From Endocalyx cinctus (Eukaryota; Ascomycota; Sordariomycetes; Amphisphaeriales; Apiosporaceae): a stretch of DNA of 64,000 nt. Both the position numbers and the translations under genes were made by a program. Numbering within the stretch: the first letter of the stretch is position 1; each line of letters begins with the position of its first letter. Where the stretch lies: assembly GCA_001600455.1 (NCBI GenBank), contig BCKC01000001.1, positions 4,118,441 through 4,182,440 of the forward strand, written 5' to 3'. Positions 48,374 through 60,777 of the stretch are shown here, one piece after another. The notes below the pieces were generated by a model, which saw nothing but the letters and a program-made list of their open reading frames with translations, made no database searches and was not told the DNA's origin.

Positions 48374-49986
48374 ATGGATCCCAGCAGCGATGAGAACTCA
48401 GCTGGAGAGAACAAACCGAAGTCTATCATTCTCGCCGAGAATGATTCCAAGTCTATCCACTTTGTCACCCTAGGCATGTTTATTATAGGTAAAGTTGGTC
48501 CTTTTCTTTTCTTCTTCCCCCCAGCCTTCCTCATATTCATTATTGAGGTACCAGCTTTAGTACTATGCGCGCTGTGCTCCTCGTGCCCCTCTCAGCCGCT
48601 TTCTACCTCCTATCCTCTGGAGCATGTTGATCGCTACCAAATCATCTAACCTAGTGGAATACTCTCTCAATACACACCGTTGGTGCCTTGAATGTTTCAA
48701 TTACTAGTTCGAGAAGTCGCAAAATACTATATTGACTGCAACGAGGATAAAACAAAGAAATACATCTCTATTTAGTCATACTTTTAAAACACTCCTGTCT
48801 ATATAAAAATCCCTGGGTTAACTCTATTATAGATGAAATCGAATTTCTACCACCAACTCCACCGGTCAAGGACGCTCTCGGAGGTGCCGGTCCCTATTCC
48901 GCTCTCGGCGCCCGTCTGCTGTCTCCGCCACCTCTCTCAGAGACAGTCTCGTGGATCGTTGATAAGGGATCAGATTTTCCTCCGGCGTTGGAAGAACTAA
49001 TATCAACCTGGGAGACGTCTGTTATATTCCGGGAAGATCCGAGTCGCCTTACTACGCGAGGTTGGAACGGGTATGATGAACACCAAAATCGGGGTTTTCG
49101 ATATACGACACCAAAGAAACGTCTCACGGGCGAAGATCTTACTCAGGAGCTACTAGCGTCACGCTCATTTCATCTTATATGCTCACCCAACCGATGTCGT
49201 GAACTCGTTACTGAGATTAGAGCTAAGCGGCACGAGCTCTCTACGTCGGGCAACGGGAATAGTCTACCCAGGCCCATTTTCATTTGGGAACCTGTGCCCG
49301 ATCTCTGCACGCCCGATGAGTTACTCAACTGCACCAATGTTCTCCCACTCATAGACGTCATCAGCCCGAATCATTCTGAACTCGCCGGTTTCATGGGTGA
49401 TTCTGGTCTTGATCCGGAAACCGGAGAAATCAGCACACGTGCCGTCGAAAGGGCCTGCGAGCAGCTCCTAGGCTCCATGCCGTTACAATCTTTTTCTATC
49501 GTTGTTCGTGCTGGTGACAAGGGGTGCTATCTCGCGAGAAACGGCGGTAGGAAACGCAAGTCACGCGGCGATTCAAAGCAAAGGAAGAAGCCATCGGCGC
49601 TTCTTCACGGTGGACTACAGCCGGACACCGATATGGAGGCGCTTTTTGCCGGGCTGCTCCAGGATCCAGAAGGAATGGTGGCACGTGAGGAAATAGAAGT
49701 GGATCCGGGTGTCGAACGGTGGATACCGGCATATCACACCAATCCCGAGAAAGTTGTCGATCCGACGGGAGGAGGCAACACTTTTCTTGGTGGCTTGGCA
49801 GTTTCTCTTGCCCGCAACAAATCTCTCGAAGAGGCAGCCGCATGGGCTTCAGTAGCAGCCAGTTTTGCAATTGAACAAGTTGGCGTACCTACTCTCGGAA
49901 AGGATGATGAAGGACGTGAGACTTGGAACGGTGTCCACGTTGAACAAAGATTCGAAGAACTCAAAACAAGGCTTGCGTTTAGCTGA
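48374..49986 (+). CDS. MAK32: PfkB-family carbohydrate kinase-like protein (MAK32-like)
   Basis: Two exons, 48374-48488 and 48833-49986, give 422 residues. The 344-nt intron is long for this window, but the join gives HFVTLGMFIIDEIEFLPPTPP followed by GGAGPYSALGARL, the usual N-terminus of Mak32-type proteins. The fold is that of ribokinase/PfkB sugar kinases. The C-terminal signature reads DPTGGGNTFLGG (about 348-359), where active PfkB kinases have DTxGAGD; the catalytic Asp is Asn here (about residue 354). A basic insertion (GGRKRKSRGDSKQRKK) lies before it. In yeast MAK32 is needed for stability of the L-A toxin-encoding dsRNA satellite system; the biochemical role is unknown. It may be non-catalytic. 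The gene converges on GLO3. Confidence 0.82.
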
Positions 49987-50373
49987 ACTATTTTAATGAT
50001 CGCTTAGTTGCGAAATCAATAACTGTCGAACACTGTCGGCATCTTTTGAGTCGTTTTTACGTCCCCTTCGTATACCAGGAAGTTAAAAAAGGATATTATA
50101 CAACATAATAGGAGTACAAACGAGGCATTATAACCGTGCTTTTTCTTTCCTTATAATCCATAGATCCGATAGATTCAGGCAGTTCAGACTAATTGGCGGT
50201 AGAAAAAAAAAAGACGTACGCATATTGTTGCGAATACATTTACCGAGATCATTTTGTTCTGATGTAATTCGTTAATTCCCTTGCGAAAAAAAAGAAGGTA
50301 TTGTATTTTTCTCCCTCCTTTTTATGTCGCCAGATGTGGCGCAAAGGGAGGATACAGGGCGGAGAACCCGAGA

Positions 50374-50404
<31 letters not shown>

Positions 50405-51178
50405 GAATTGAAGGGAGATGAGAATAACTATCATTTATTCATAAACGGATGAAGCAATTTTCTGTGACATGGATTTGCCTGGTCGGAAGCAACTGGTATT
50501 TACGATGCCTATTTGCCCTGGTTTAGATCAATTGAGAATTTTGACGAGAACTAGAAATGAGTACATATATTATCATCTTATGTGGTGTTAGGCGTCGCCT
50601 TACAACCCTCCCTTCGTGTGCAAACTAACAAGCCTACCCGTACTAATCAATCAACAGGCATACAACATACAGCTTTTAGTATTATTATTATTCTTATTAT
50701 CCAATCAGTTCCAGTCAAAATCGAATGTCGGTATGACAAGAATATGGCAAAAGCTTAACGATACCTTCTTACCTCAGGTGAAGAAGAGGACTGCCCTGAA
50801 CGAAAATAAATTCGTACCCGAGTTGGAGTAACGTGGTTATCAGATGATCATGATCATATTGAAATTGGCGATCTTCCATTACAACCTTAACTAAAAGCAT
50901 TTTAAGTCTATCAAATTTCCATCTTTTGGTGGCTGGGTTCGCAAGCTGTCATTTTCTGGCGTAACCTTACCCTGTGGTAGCGTCTCTTATTACTTTGTCT
51001 CGTACTGATGCATTAATACTCATTTCCTGGCATTATCACAATTACCATCCCAACACAGTCCTTAAGTGTCATCGTAGCTCGTTCATCAAATACAATCCAG
51101 TACTCTACATCACCTCAAACTCGCCGTGGGCACGATGTTTCTGGGTCTCGTGGTAGTACATGAAATGAGGTTTGTCGT
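49987..51178. other. Convergent spacer, MAK32-like / GLO3
   Basis: An A run of about 28 lies at 50377-50404. No reading frame here is convincing; the spacer presumably holds the two 3' untranslated regions. Confidence 0.5.
50377..50404. repeat. Poly(A) run
   Basis: About 28 consecutive A in the convergent spacer between the MAK32-like gene and GLO3. Confidence 0.85.
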
Positions 51179-52913
51179 TTAGCTGTTGAGGTAATTTCGA
51201 ATAGCACCTTGCAGCCTGGTAGCACCATCACCGAGGGCATTTGTGAGGTTGTCCAAATCGTCCCCAGCGGTGATACCAAATTTGCGGATGAGATCCTTAG
51301 CCGCAGATTCGAGATCACCATAGTCTTCGGCAGGATCCTCCTCCTCCGGTCGACCAAAGTAAGCATTTGAAGAGATAGCCGTGGCACCCTCAAATCCTTG
51401 TAACCTTTGCTTTGCCTCAGATTGGGCATTAGGGTCAAAGGCCCCCTTTCCAAAGAACTCATCCGAGGAGATACCCTTTTGGCTACCGAATTTGTTTCGA
51501 GCGTAACGTTCATCATCGTCTGTAGTCAAGTTAATGGTATGGAACTTCAGTACCTAAGCGATCATTTCTTCTTACCTTCGGCAGCTGCCTTGACAGGGCC
51601 AACCGATCCAAAGCCCCCTGCATTTTTCTTGGGAGCGGCCGCGGCAGGCTTGCTCCCACCGATCTGACCGAACCCAAGTCTTCCGAGACCCATACCAAGA
51701 CGCTCTACCTCGGCAGCTGATTTCTCACGAGAGTGACCGGGTCCGTAACTGCGAGAGCTCGACGAGGTCGGCGAGACTACGTTGGACGCTTCGGGTTTCG
51801 ATGAGGTGGAAACAGCCTTAGCCTCGGCAACTTCAGCCTCCGGGTCATAACCCAGCTTTTCGATTCTTTCAGCTTCCTCTTTAGCTTTCCTTTCCGCCTC
51901 TTCGAAGTCAATAATGTCACCCGTGACTTTCTTGGCGCCTAGCTTGGTAGCCGTCTTCTTTCCGCCCAATACATTGGCCTTTCGAGGACCGCCAGTGGTG
52001 GTTTTCCTTAGGGCAGCTGAGGTAGTAATACGACTAGCAGTGGGCTTAGTTTCGGATGTGGAGTCAGACTTAGATAGGGGAGAGGCCGATCTAGAGATCT
52101 CTTTCCCACTTGCTCCGGCATTTAAGAACGGAGAAGAGGCTCTTCCGACAACAGGAGGGGTTCCAGTTCGCGAGATTGGTGGTGTAGGTCTCTTGATAGA
52201 TGGCTTATCCCAAGACGAAAAAAAGTCATCGGCTGGTTCACTAGATGGCGTTGCAGAGCCTTCAGCTCCATCACCGGCGACATCTACGATCACCACTTCT
52301 TCGGGGTATCTAGGCACAGTCAGATTCGAGCTATTTTTGTGGAAGAACTCAATTTCAACGTACTCTATAGCATCTTTGGCAGCTCGTTTCTTCAATTCCT
52401 CTTTATATTTAGTAGCAGCATTGGACTGGTACTTTGTCTTGGGGTCCTTGCTGGCGAGTGCGGCACTGCCTCCGTTCGATCGGAAGAATTTAGTGGCTGA
52501 TTCATTCCCACCCACTTTCATAATACGGAGTTGGTCCCATTGCCACTCTATTATCGTTTTTTTTTTAATCAGTCAATCGCTACCAGAAAAGAATTGGTAG
52601 ATAAGTTATGCGACATACGATCAAGGTTCGTGGAGCGAACAAAGGAGATATGCACACCGAGATTTCGGTGGTTGGAAGAACAGTCGAGACATAGGTAGAT
52701 GCCGAAGGGAACGGAGGTCCAGGTCGGGTTGTTCTGACCGCAGTCAAAACATATCTTCAATTCAGCTGCAGTTAGTCCAGTGTTCTTGAAAAGAAAAGAA
52801 AAAAAATCATTTCGGATGGGTATGAACAGAAGGTTGCTCACCTTGTTTGCAGGCTTGGTCTTCAATTTCTCGAAGATCTTCTGGGACTGCTGCTTCGATG
52901 CGAGCGCGCTCAT
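51179..52913 (-). CDS. GLO3: ArfGAP GLO3 (ArfGAP2/3 type)
   Basis: Four exons on the minus strand, 52913-52842, 52784-52619, 52547-51576 and 51519-51179, give 516 residues with consistent phases. The N-terminal ArfGAP zinc finger has Cys36, Cys39, Cys56 and Cys59 (CX2CX16CX2C) and the catalytic arginine finger at Arg64 in [14 protein letters not shown]. It stimulates GTP hydrolysis by Arf1 on COPI vesicles in Golgi-to-ER retrieval. The middle is Ser/Pro/Thr- and Lys-rich and disordered. The C-terminal part carries repeated Glo3-type motifs ([28 protein letters not shown]) and an amphipathic end ([15 protein letters not shown]) as in ArfGAP2/3. It shares a 570-nt divergent promoter with TIM21. 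Confidence 0.93.
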
Positions 52914-53483
52914 CTTGTGTACACTTTCCGTATATAAGTGACTAGAGAATAAAGTATATGCTGATTTCCTCGTAAAACAGAAGGATATAAAAAGAAGAAG
53001 ATGTAGACTTAGATGTAGTACACGGCGCAACGCAAGTGGGTGAATAAGGAAATATCAAGGAAAGGAGTCGGCCAGATTTCGCCAAATGCCACTTCAAAGA
53101 ATTAATCCACCCTAGATTTAAGTCTTGATAGAGATTAGTGTACTTAAGCAACTAGGTGGTCACTTTAGCGCTCAAATTTCCCCACTAACTTACCGGGTGG
53201 TAGGGAATTTAATGTACTTACCTCACTTACAGTAGTGCAGTTACCTACCTGGTATCTGATTACCCGAATAATCTTAGTTGACATGTACATATGCATATAC
53301 TGGGTAAATACAAAATTCCATAGCTCAATGCATTTTATTTGCGCTCAGAACTTGGCAGCAATACAATGTAAGAATATATGCGCCAGAGGGAGTACTTACC
53401 ATGTCTTCATACCTCAATACGATTTCAGATACACCAATTCTTATCTAGTATCCATTAAAGGCTCCAATGGACACCAGACCACC
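52914..53483. promoter_or_regulatory. Divergent promoter region, GLO3 / TIM21
   Basis: A short spacer holding both promoters, with a few AGGTA/TTAAG-type repeat copies at about 53138-53160 and 53210-53255. No gene is supported; an upstream in-frame extension of TIM21 (from 53235) has no conserved features. Confidence 0.5.
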
Positions 53484-54383
53484 ATGATAAAGCTTCCACT
53501 TCGTCCATTAGCTGTTACGCCCCTCATAATCCGACTACGTCGAGCACCTGCAGTGCTTGCAGCTCCAAAACGTCCAAGTTACGCCACTCAATCGGACTCG
53601 AAGAGTTCGCGCAGGAGAGCAGTGACACCCTTCAACGACGACGGCTTTATTCCATGGGGCGAGCTTTCCGTAGCCGAGAAAGCTTCGAGGGCGACTCAGC
53701 AGTCTTTCAATTTTGGTCTTGTGATAGTAGGCTTGGTTCTGACGGTACAGATGGATCTCTTGGGCTCTGCTATACTTCCCCCCAAAAAAAAAGAAGAGTC
53801 ACCTGCTAATACGATTACACATTGTTATTTAGGGCGGTGTTGGGTACTTCCTCTACACTGACATACTTTCTCCCGATAGCAAAACCGCTCATTTCAACCG
53901 AGCCTTCGACCGAATCAGGAACGATCCCGAATGCATAGCGTTGATAGGCGATGGCAAGAAGATGTCAGCACACGGAGACGAAGTTGCAAACAGTTGGCGA
54001 CGAGCTAGGCCAATAACGTAAGGGATCATTCTGAACTTAGGCATAATATGTGACATTTTACTAACACCCGATAGATCTAACCTGACTGTCGATCCGCAGG
54101 GAAACCAGCACTTGAGAATACGCTTTTACGTACGTTTGAACATGTGACTTCATTGATGTCGTTTTCTGATTTGCTATCTTACGCACTATAGGTCGCGGGA
54201 CCGCTGGATAATGGCGAGGTCAATGTTCACTTGATCCAGCCTGCTGGTCATTCTGATTTCTACTACAAGTACTTCTCCCTAGACGTGAAGGGTCGTCAGA
54301 GGATCGTTCTCGAGAACGCTGACGCCAAAGCACCGGGCGCCAATTCCAAGAAATTTAAATTGTTTGGGATTAGTTGGAATTAA
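53484..54383 (+). CDS. TIM21: TIM21, subunit of the TIM23 import complex
   Basis: Four exons, 53484-53744, 53833-54017, 54075-54129 and 54192-54383, give 230 residues. The N-terminal about 45 residues are Arg-rich with few acidic residues, a mitochondrial presequence. One membrane span (FNFGLVIVGLVLTGGVGYFLYTD) crosses the first splice junction. The intermembrane-space domain follows with FNRAFDRIRNDPECIALIGDG, the QHLRIRFYVAGP stretch and the C-terminal FYYKYFSLDVKGRQRIVLE. Tim21 links TIM23 to the TOM complex and to respiratory complexes during presequence-protein sorting. The start at 53484 was chosen because it begins the presequence. The gene converges on the metallophosphoesterase gene, with 298 nt between stop codons. 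Confidence 0.92.
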
Positions 54384-54681
54384 ATTGTGAGATGTCTCGA
54401 AGATTACGAGAATGATTTACATTGGTCAATTGTACTCGTATTTCTGTCTGGGTTCATATTTTGTCATCTGGCTTTGCAGGCCGACTTCTCCTAAGACCTT
54501 TCAGCTGAGCAAGTATATGTACGGAATATCCATGGATATAATTCCCATAAAATTCCGATACAGTTTAGCCTGGTGTTTCAAAAGGGGCAGCTTCATCTAG
54601 CTACTCATGTAGAAACATATGAGTCCCCGAGCCTAGGATAATACATGAAAAATTATGTAGTTTGTCGGTGAACGAAAATGC

Positions 54682-55816
54682 TCAAATCATAATTGTAAAA
54701 GGCGCTTTCTTGGTTAATTTACCCGAATTTCCATGCTGCATACCGGCGTTGATCATGACGCTTCCCCCATTGCTCGCCCCTCCGAGCCAAAGCGTTTCCC
54801 ACGTGACCATCAAGAAAGAAAAAAGCAGGAATTCGACGACGTCTTTCCAGGCCGAGGTCGGAAGCATGTCCTGAATAGGCCCTCGTCGTTTATCTGACAT
54901 GATCTTTTCGTAGACCCTCTGCAAGTCATCCCAATACACGTTTTCCATGCCCCGTCCGCAGTGGACGTGGCCGAAGACGTGTAACCTCGGTTTCGTACGC
55001 CATACTTCTTCCAGAAGGCCGGGACAGCCGAGAGAGAGGTCTAGGTGATGGAGCTGCAAAGAGAGACATATTTAACATATTGTTTATAAACCCTGGGCAA
55101 AGTAGTTTGAGATGTACTTACGGGTGGTGCATGCGTGACGAGGATATCTGTGTCTAACGGAATCTTATTTCTCCATGGTTGATCCTCGGGGAGATATTGA
55201 AAGCTAAATGTGCTTAGCGTCAGTTTCCTTCGGGTCTTCGAGACTCGAATCGGTTACTAATGAGGCGAATGACAGTAACTTACGCATGTTCCGGACCACC
55301 GCATCGAGGAATTTGGGGTGCACCGTAGATGTTTAGTTTCCGGCCTCCTTTGAAATTCAGAGTGAGGGTGTTACGGTAAAGATAGCGGAGGCCCTTGAGG
55401 TCAACGCTCGCGTGACTAATGACGTCCTCTTCACGACGAGCGGTAACTTCAAACCAGCTGTCATGATTTCCGCATACAAGGATTTTGTGCGGGTGGGGGA
55501 GAGAGACGAGCCAGTCAACTTGTCTCTGAATCGAAGCAGCGGTGCCTTGGTTCGTCAGATCCCCGGCATGGATGAGCAGATCACCGTCGGGAACATTTTG
55601 TACAATAGAATCGTGAGTGTCGGAGAGGCAAACTATTTTTATAGGATCTTTGTTTGCTGGTGGGTTGATGGGACATGGTCGAAGCCATAGTACAATTTGA
55701 TAGAGATGAAAGACAAGAGCTTGAATAGGTGAAATGAGAATCCAGTCAAGGAGAGTACGACGCTCCCAAGTATTGCGACGACGAAGCCCAATAATAGACA
55801 ATAAATTAAAGGCCAT
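54682..55816 (-). CDS. Calcineurin-like metallophosphoesterase, membrane-anchored
   Basis: Three exons on the minus strand, 55816-55284, 55203-55122 and 55053-54682, give 328 residues with matching phases. All metal-binding motifs are present: DTHD (Asp66, His68), GDLTN, GNHD, the His of THAPP and GHVH. The N-terminus has a hydrophobic segment (about 22-46) that probably anchors it, and a second hydrophobic stretch lies near the C-terminus (FLLFSFLMVTWETLWL). The overall order resembles the MPPED/UPF0046-type phosphodiesterases of filamentous fungi. The substrate is not deducible. The membrane segments set it apart from soluble members. Confidence 0.88.
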
Positions 55817-57074
55817 AACGACGCCGTTTCTCTCACCCTATTTTCTTTTTCTTTTTCTTTTTCTAACTTGATATTTTTATGACATGGTCTAGTTTAGTCT
55901 CAATGACGCCGCGAGTAATAATTTAGACGGGAGTATAGATAAGTGTGGACAATAAGTAAATTCTAGTAGTTAGCGAGTAGTTAGCTATTAGTTAACAGCT
56001 ATTAGTTGGCTAAGTAAGTACAAGTACTTGAGCAGTTAAGTACTTAACTACTTATGAATAGATGTACTTATTGGGCATTAAAGACCGAATCAACAGTTGG
56101 ATGTTTATATACCTAGATATATATCATGGTCTCGAAATTTGAGGATACTTACTACTTGAAAATCATCATTATTTCATATTCGATACGCCAGCTAATTGTC
56201 TCCCCGTTACACCTTATATTAATGCAAGTGGATGCATGAGTACTTACCTTAACGGCTTAGGTACTACCTACCTAGGTAGGTAGGTTAGGTATGAATGGAT
56301 ACCTTGCATAGTAGGTACTGAAGGACTTACAAGTAAGAACTCAAGGACTTTAGATACCTACATAGGCCCATCCCTAGGGAGTTGGTTACCTACCGGTATG
56401 TTAGTTAAATCGGCAGACCGGATACTAAGTACTGTGAGTAAATACTTACCGTAGGTACTAGGTTTAAGTACCTAGGCTGCTAGGTACAATGTAGGTGCCC
56501 AGCTGCCTACCTACCTCTCAAGTACTTACATACCTACCTAGCAGCCTAGGTACATACCTATAGAAGCCCCCTACATATACATACCTAACCTACTCGTACG
56601 TAGTAAGAAGGTAATTAGATACAGTATATCTACGGGTATTTCTTAACTTTATGACCCGTTTGGTAGGCTCAGCTGAAGATAAAAAGGAAAGGCTTGGCAC
56701 ATTCCGGCGCCATACATTTTAGTGTCCAAAAAAAAAAAAAAAAAAAAACAGGATCGTACGCTGCCACGAATGTTTAGCTAGGCCTTACAGCTCCTGTATG
56801 TCTGCCATGTATGACGTTAATCATTAAATTCCACATTATTCCAGATTTCCCAGATTTGATGACTTCACCTCTCCTTTTCTCAAGTATGTATCTAACTAAC
56901 ATACTACCTAGGTAATCATTCTTATTCTATATTATTTATAAGTATGAGAAGTCCTGGCCTTTAAGTAATTACTTGGTTACTTTCGAAAATACAACTACAT
57001 CCTCCATCACTTCATCCTCGTTCTCGTTCCAACTTCTCGTTCTCGTCCTTATTATCATAGAGGTGTTGGAAGAA
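55817..57074. promoter_or_regulatory. Divergent intergenic region dense in AGGTA/TACCT repeats
   Basis: This lies between the metallophosphoesterase and IST2 starts. It contains the densest cluster in the window of the CCTAGGTA, AGGTAGGTA and AGTACTTAAGTA family, mainly 55985-56075 and 56250-56600, followed by an A run at about 56729-56748. No gene is supported. Confidence 0.6.
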
Positions 57075-59537
57075 ATGTCCAGCCTCAGTACCCTATATGC
57101 CTCCGGTGGCGTTAATACTCCAGGTTTCAAGACAAATATGAACGTAGATTACGTGATCCATTACAAGATATCGAAAGACCAAGCCGAGACCGAAGCTGGT
57201 TTTGTTCAGCTAATTGAAGCTCTCACCCGCGTTGGTCTCGCCTCTGAAGTCCGCTACGGGGACGAGAAGTCGGTGCTGGTCTTCGTCAAGATAGCTTCGG
57301 ATAAGCATCTGACCAGTCAGATCTATCGTGAGCGCATCCAGGATTGGCTTTACGCTGTAAGAACCACGGCGCCGGACAAGGATGTGAAGAGGGCCTTCGA
57401 GATCGAACCCGTGAGCGAAGCCGAGCGTCTACGCTTGGTTTACCTTCTCATAACGAGACCGAAGAATAAAAATGGCGCTGGCGTTACCCCTAAAACTGGC
57501 CAGTGGAAGCAGGTAGTCTCCATATTTCCCCTTCACGACCACGCGTTCAATCGTCAATGGATCAAACAGTGGAGTACGAAATACTTTTTGGACGAACACG
57601 ATCTAGATCAGATTCGAAATCGATTTGGGGAGAGTGTGGCCTTCTACTTCGCCTTCGTTCAATCGTACTTTGCTTTTCTCCTGTTTCCTGCCGCCTTTGG
57701 CTTCGTCGCGTGGCTTGCCTTAGGTCGTTATTCATGGTTATACGCAGCGGTCAACGCTTTGTGGTCCGTGCTTTTCTTCGAATGGTGGAAGATAAAGGAA
57801 GTTGACCTTGCCGTTCAATGGGGTGTGCGCGGCGTGTCACGGATCCAACACCCACGTCCACTTTTCAAATGGGATCACGAAGCCGCAGATCCGGTAACTG
57901 GCGAGCCTATCAAGGTATTATTTATCAAACTTCCCTTCTATTTTTTTTGCTTCTACGAGTGATTTTGTGTTGACTTTTTTTGTTTTTGTTCTTGCTTTAA
58001 GTTCTATTCGCCAGTCAAGAGATTAAAAACGCAACTCCTCCAAATTCCATTCGCCCTTGCTTGTCTTGTTATCCTCGGTGCACTTTATGTCTTCTGCTTC
58101 GCTGTCGAGATATTTCTTTCCGAGGTTTACAATGGCCCATTTAAGTCATATTTGGTACGTATACGTTGTTAACACAAAATGTTTATACTATAAAATTTTA
58201 ATCACTTTGCTAGACCTTCACTCCGACTATAATCCTAACCGGCTTGCTCCCTGCCTTATCCGCTATCTTAGGTCACTTTGCAGAGAGGCTTACCGAGATG
58301 GAGAACTACGAGACCAACGATGGTATGTTTACTCATTCTATATTCGAGGAGATATAATCTAACTTTTTTTTGATAGCTCACCGAGCCGCCTTGATTCAGA
58401 AAATCTTCGTGATCAACTTCATTACTTCTTACATACCTCTCTTCCTTTCGGCTTTCGTCTACATGCCCTTCGGGAACATTCTCGTGCCATATCTCGATAT
58501 CTTCAAAATGACTGCTGAAAAGATATCAGATGATAAGGCTATAGCTACCCAAAGATTTCAAATTAATCCTGACCGGCTGAACAAGCAAATAGTATATTTT
58601 ACCGTAACCGCTCAAATAGTAAATTTCGCACTGGAAGTAGTTGTTCCCTATGTCCAGAGAAAGGTCTTTAAAGAGGTTGAGAAGGTACAGTCCAAAATAT
58701 CGAAAAAGGATACCGAAACTGCCAAAGCCATTGATGCGCCCGAAGAACATGCCTTCCTCCAGCGAGTTCGCAATGAGACTGAACTCGCCATATATGATGT
58801 GGCTGGAGATTACAGAGAGATGGTTGTGCAGTTTGGTTACCTTTCGCTTTTCTCTTCCATCTGGCCCCTCACCCCAGTTTCGTTCTTGATCAACAACTGG
58901 GTGGAGCTGCGATCGGATGCAATGAAAATTGCAATCAGCAGCCAACGGCCTATCCCTTGGAGAGCCGACTCTATTGGTTCTTGGCTCAATGCGCTAGGAT
59001 TCTTGTCCTGGTTTGGAAGTATAGTGAGCTCCGCCATTGTTTTCCTATTCAGCGGGGACGGAGGTCCCAGAGGCGACCCATCAAGCATCAGCGCGGTAGG
59101 GCTTCTGCTCAGCATACTTTTTGCAGAACACCTATACCTAGCCTCTCAATTCGGGGTTCGATATGCGTTAGGTCAAATTGATAGCCCAGGTCTCCAAAAA
59201 GAGAGAGCAGACCGATTCTCAATGAGGAAACAGCTTCTGCAGGAGAGCCTAGGAACGGAGGCGACAGACAAACCTTTACCTCCTACGCCTTATTCGGGTG
59301 AGAAGATCACGCGGGAAGCTTTAGAGGATGAGGCACGAAAGATTTCCGTGAGTGGTGGAGGTACACCGGAGCAGTTGTAAGTCCCGTCTTTCAAGACCCT
59401 TTTGTGTTGAAAAGAAAGGTGTATTGATATTTTGCAGGTTCTGGTTACGGCAACAAGGCATGGATGAAACTATCCAGATCGGTCGAAAGCTGATCACCCG
59501 CCTAGAAGAAAATGTTTCGATGAAGAAACAAGGATAA
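57075..59537 (+). CDS. IST2: TMEM16/anoctamin family protein, Ist2-like
   Basis: Five exons, 57075-57914, 58002-58154, 58214-58322, 58377-59376 and 59438-59537, give 733 residues, close to the fungal TMEM16 scramblases of known structure. An N-terminal cytosolic domain (about 1-200) precedes ten or so membrane segments, beginning at FYFAFVQSYFAFLLFPAAFGF. Helix 6-8 motifs carry conserved acidic residues for calcium binding: DYREMVVQFGYLSLF, NNWVELRSDAMKIA and FAEHLYLASQFG. Family members move phospholipids between leaflets in a calcium-dependent way, and yeast Ist2 also tethers ER to plasma membrane. The long C-terminal tether of yeast Ist2 is absent. The frame is open upstream of 57075 without an ATG, so that start is used. 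Confidence 0.92.
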
Positions 59538-59996
59538 TCAAAGCATATTCTATCAATTCTCACTTAGTGAATCCTTTCATTATAATGGCCGTATTGACAA
59601 GCTTTCACTTGATCTTCTTATAAGTTCAGTCTGGATTTAAAAGCACGGCAGTAGTAAGACAAAAGGCGGGAGTCCGTTTGGATGGCGTTTATATCGGCGT
59701 ACAAATATGACAGGCCGGTTTTGATGTTAGAATTACACATGATTAACGAAAATGGCGGTAAACTTTAAATCTGAAAGGTCGAAGTGAGGTTTTAGAGGGA
59801 AAGCTCCCGATCAATGTAATCATTTCAACAAACTCTCGGCGCTTGAGAAGGCTTTTCTCCTGGCTATAATCTCCGAGTCGAAGCAAGATGGATATGTGAA
59901 GAGCAATTATCCACCCGTTTCCTGCCGAGCCCGGATTGGAGCGTATTTTACACAATACTCGATGATAAAACATTGCACCATGTTGTTCCACCTACA
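59538..59996. other. Convergent spacer, IST2 / DUF4360
   Basis: This holds the two 3' ends. I see no gene or notable repeat. Confidence 0.5.
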
Positions 59997-60777
59997 TTAC
60001 ACGGTGCATTTCCTCCATACATACCCAAAGCTTTCTGTTGCCGTAGCTCCCCCTTTCTTGCCAAAGTATCCGTTTTGATTTCCGTCGGCGATCAGTGCTA
60101 CGCGGAAATTGACGTTAAGATTTCCGAGAAAGCCATCGGTGCCGGCGCAAGATGACCAAGCTATTTTTGCTGCGGGAATCGTCGTGTGAGCCGTGACATC
60201 GGTGTTAAGCTGGCTCGTCCCCATGTTCGGGATAGTGCCACGGATAGTTTCCTGAATTGTGACAAAAGAGTGAGGGGTGGATTGTTAGTATCTTAAATAG
60301 AATCCAGAAGACGCAAAATTAGGAATAAGAAGATAAAGGATTACGTACTGTATTCGCTGCGTCAGCGCTCCAAAAAGCCTGAACGTAGTAATCCAGTTCG
60401 GCGCCGGGGTCTAGCACAAGATGGCCTTTGACATAGACGTCTTGGACGCCAACTTGCCAGCCGGAAGTGCACCCCGTAGTTTGCAGGTGTACCTCGCAGT
60501 TTATGGTTGACGTAGTGACACCCGGCATCTTTGCCTCGAACCCGTTCATTTGGAAAGCGAGGTCATTCCAAGACCCTATCTTTTCCACCTCCGGACTTGA
60601 CGACGGACACCCACTGCCAGAATACGTGATAGAGGATATTCGGGGCATTTCCGGGGGCGCGAGGATCGTGTCCGAGCCTACATAAGATGACAATACTGCT
60701 GCCCCGGTGAGGGAGAAGAGCCCTGAGACGATAATTGTTGATAACGTAAGGTGACGCATTATCGAGAAATTGTACAT
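59997..60777 (-). CDS. Secreted DUF4360-family protein
   Basis: Two exons on the minus strand, 60777-60349 and 60251-59997, give 227 residues (221 if the second Met at 60759 is used). A signal peptide is clear (MRHLTLSTIIVSGLFSLTGAAVL). The mature part has the family pattern: SITYSGSGCPSSSPEV near the start, a cysteine pair around INCEVHLQTTGCTSGWQ, then WSSCAGTDGFLGNLNVNFRVAL and a C-terminal YVWRKC. The domain is common in secreted proteins of ascomycetes, but its molecular function is unknown. The 97-nt intron joins in phase 0 (ANT-ETIRG). Confidence 0.83.

Noticed and set aside
56973..57074. Hydrophobic N-terminal extension of the IST2-like frame
   Set aside because: It has no ATG and no family similarity; the ATG at 57075 starts the conserved protein.
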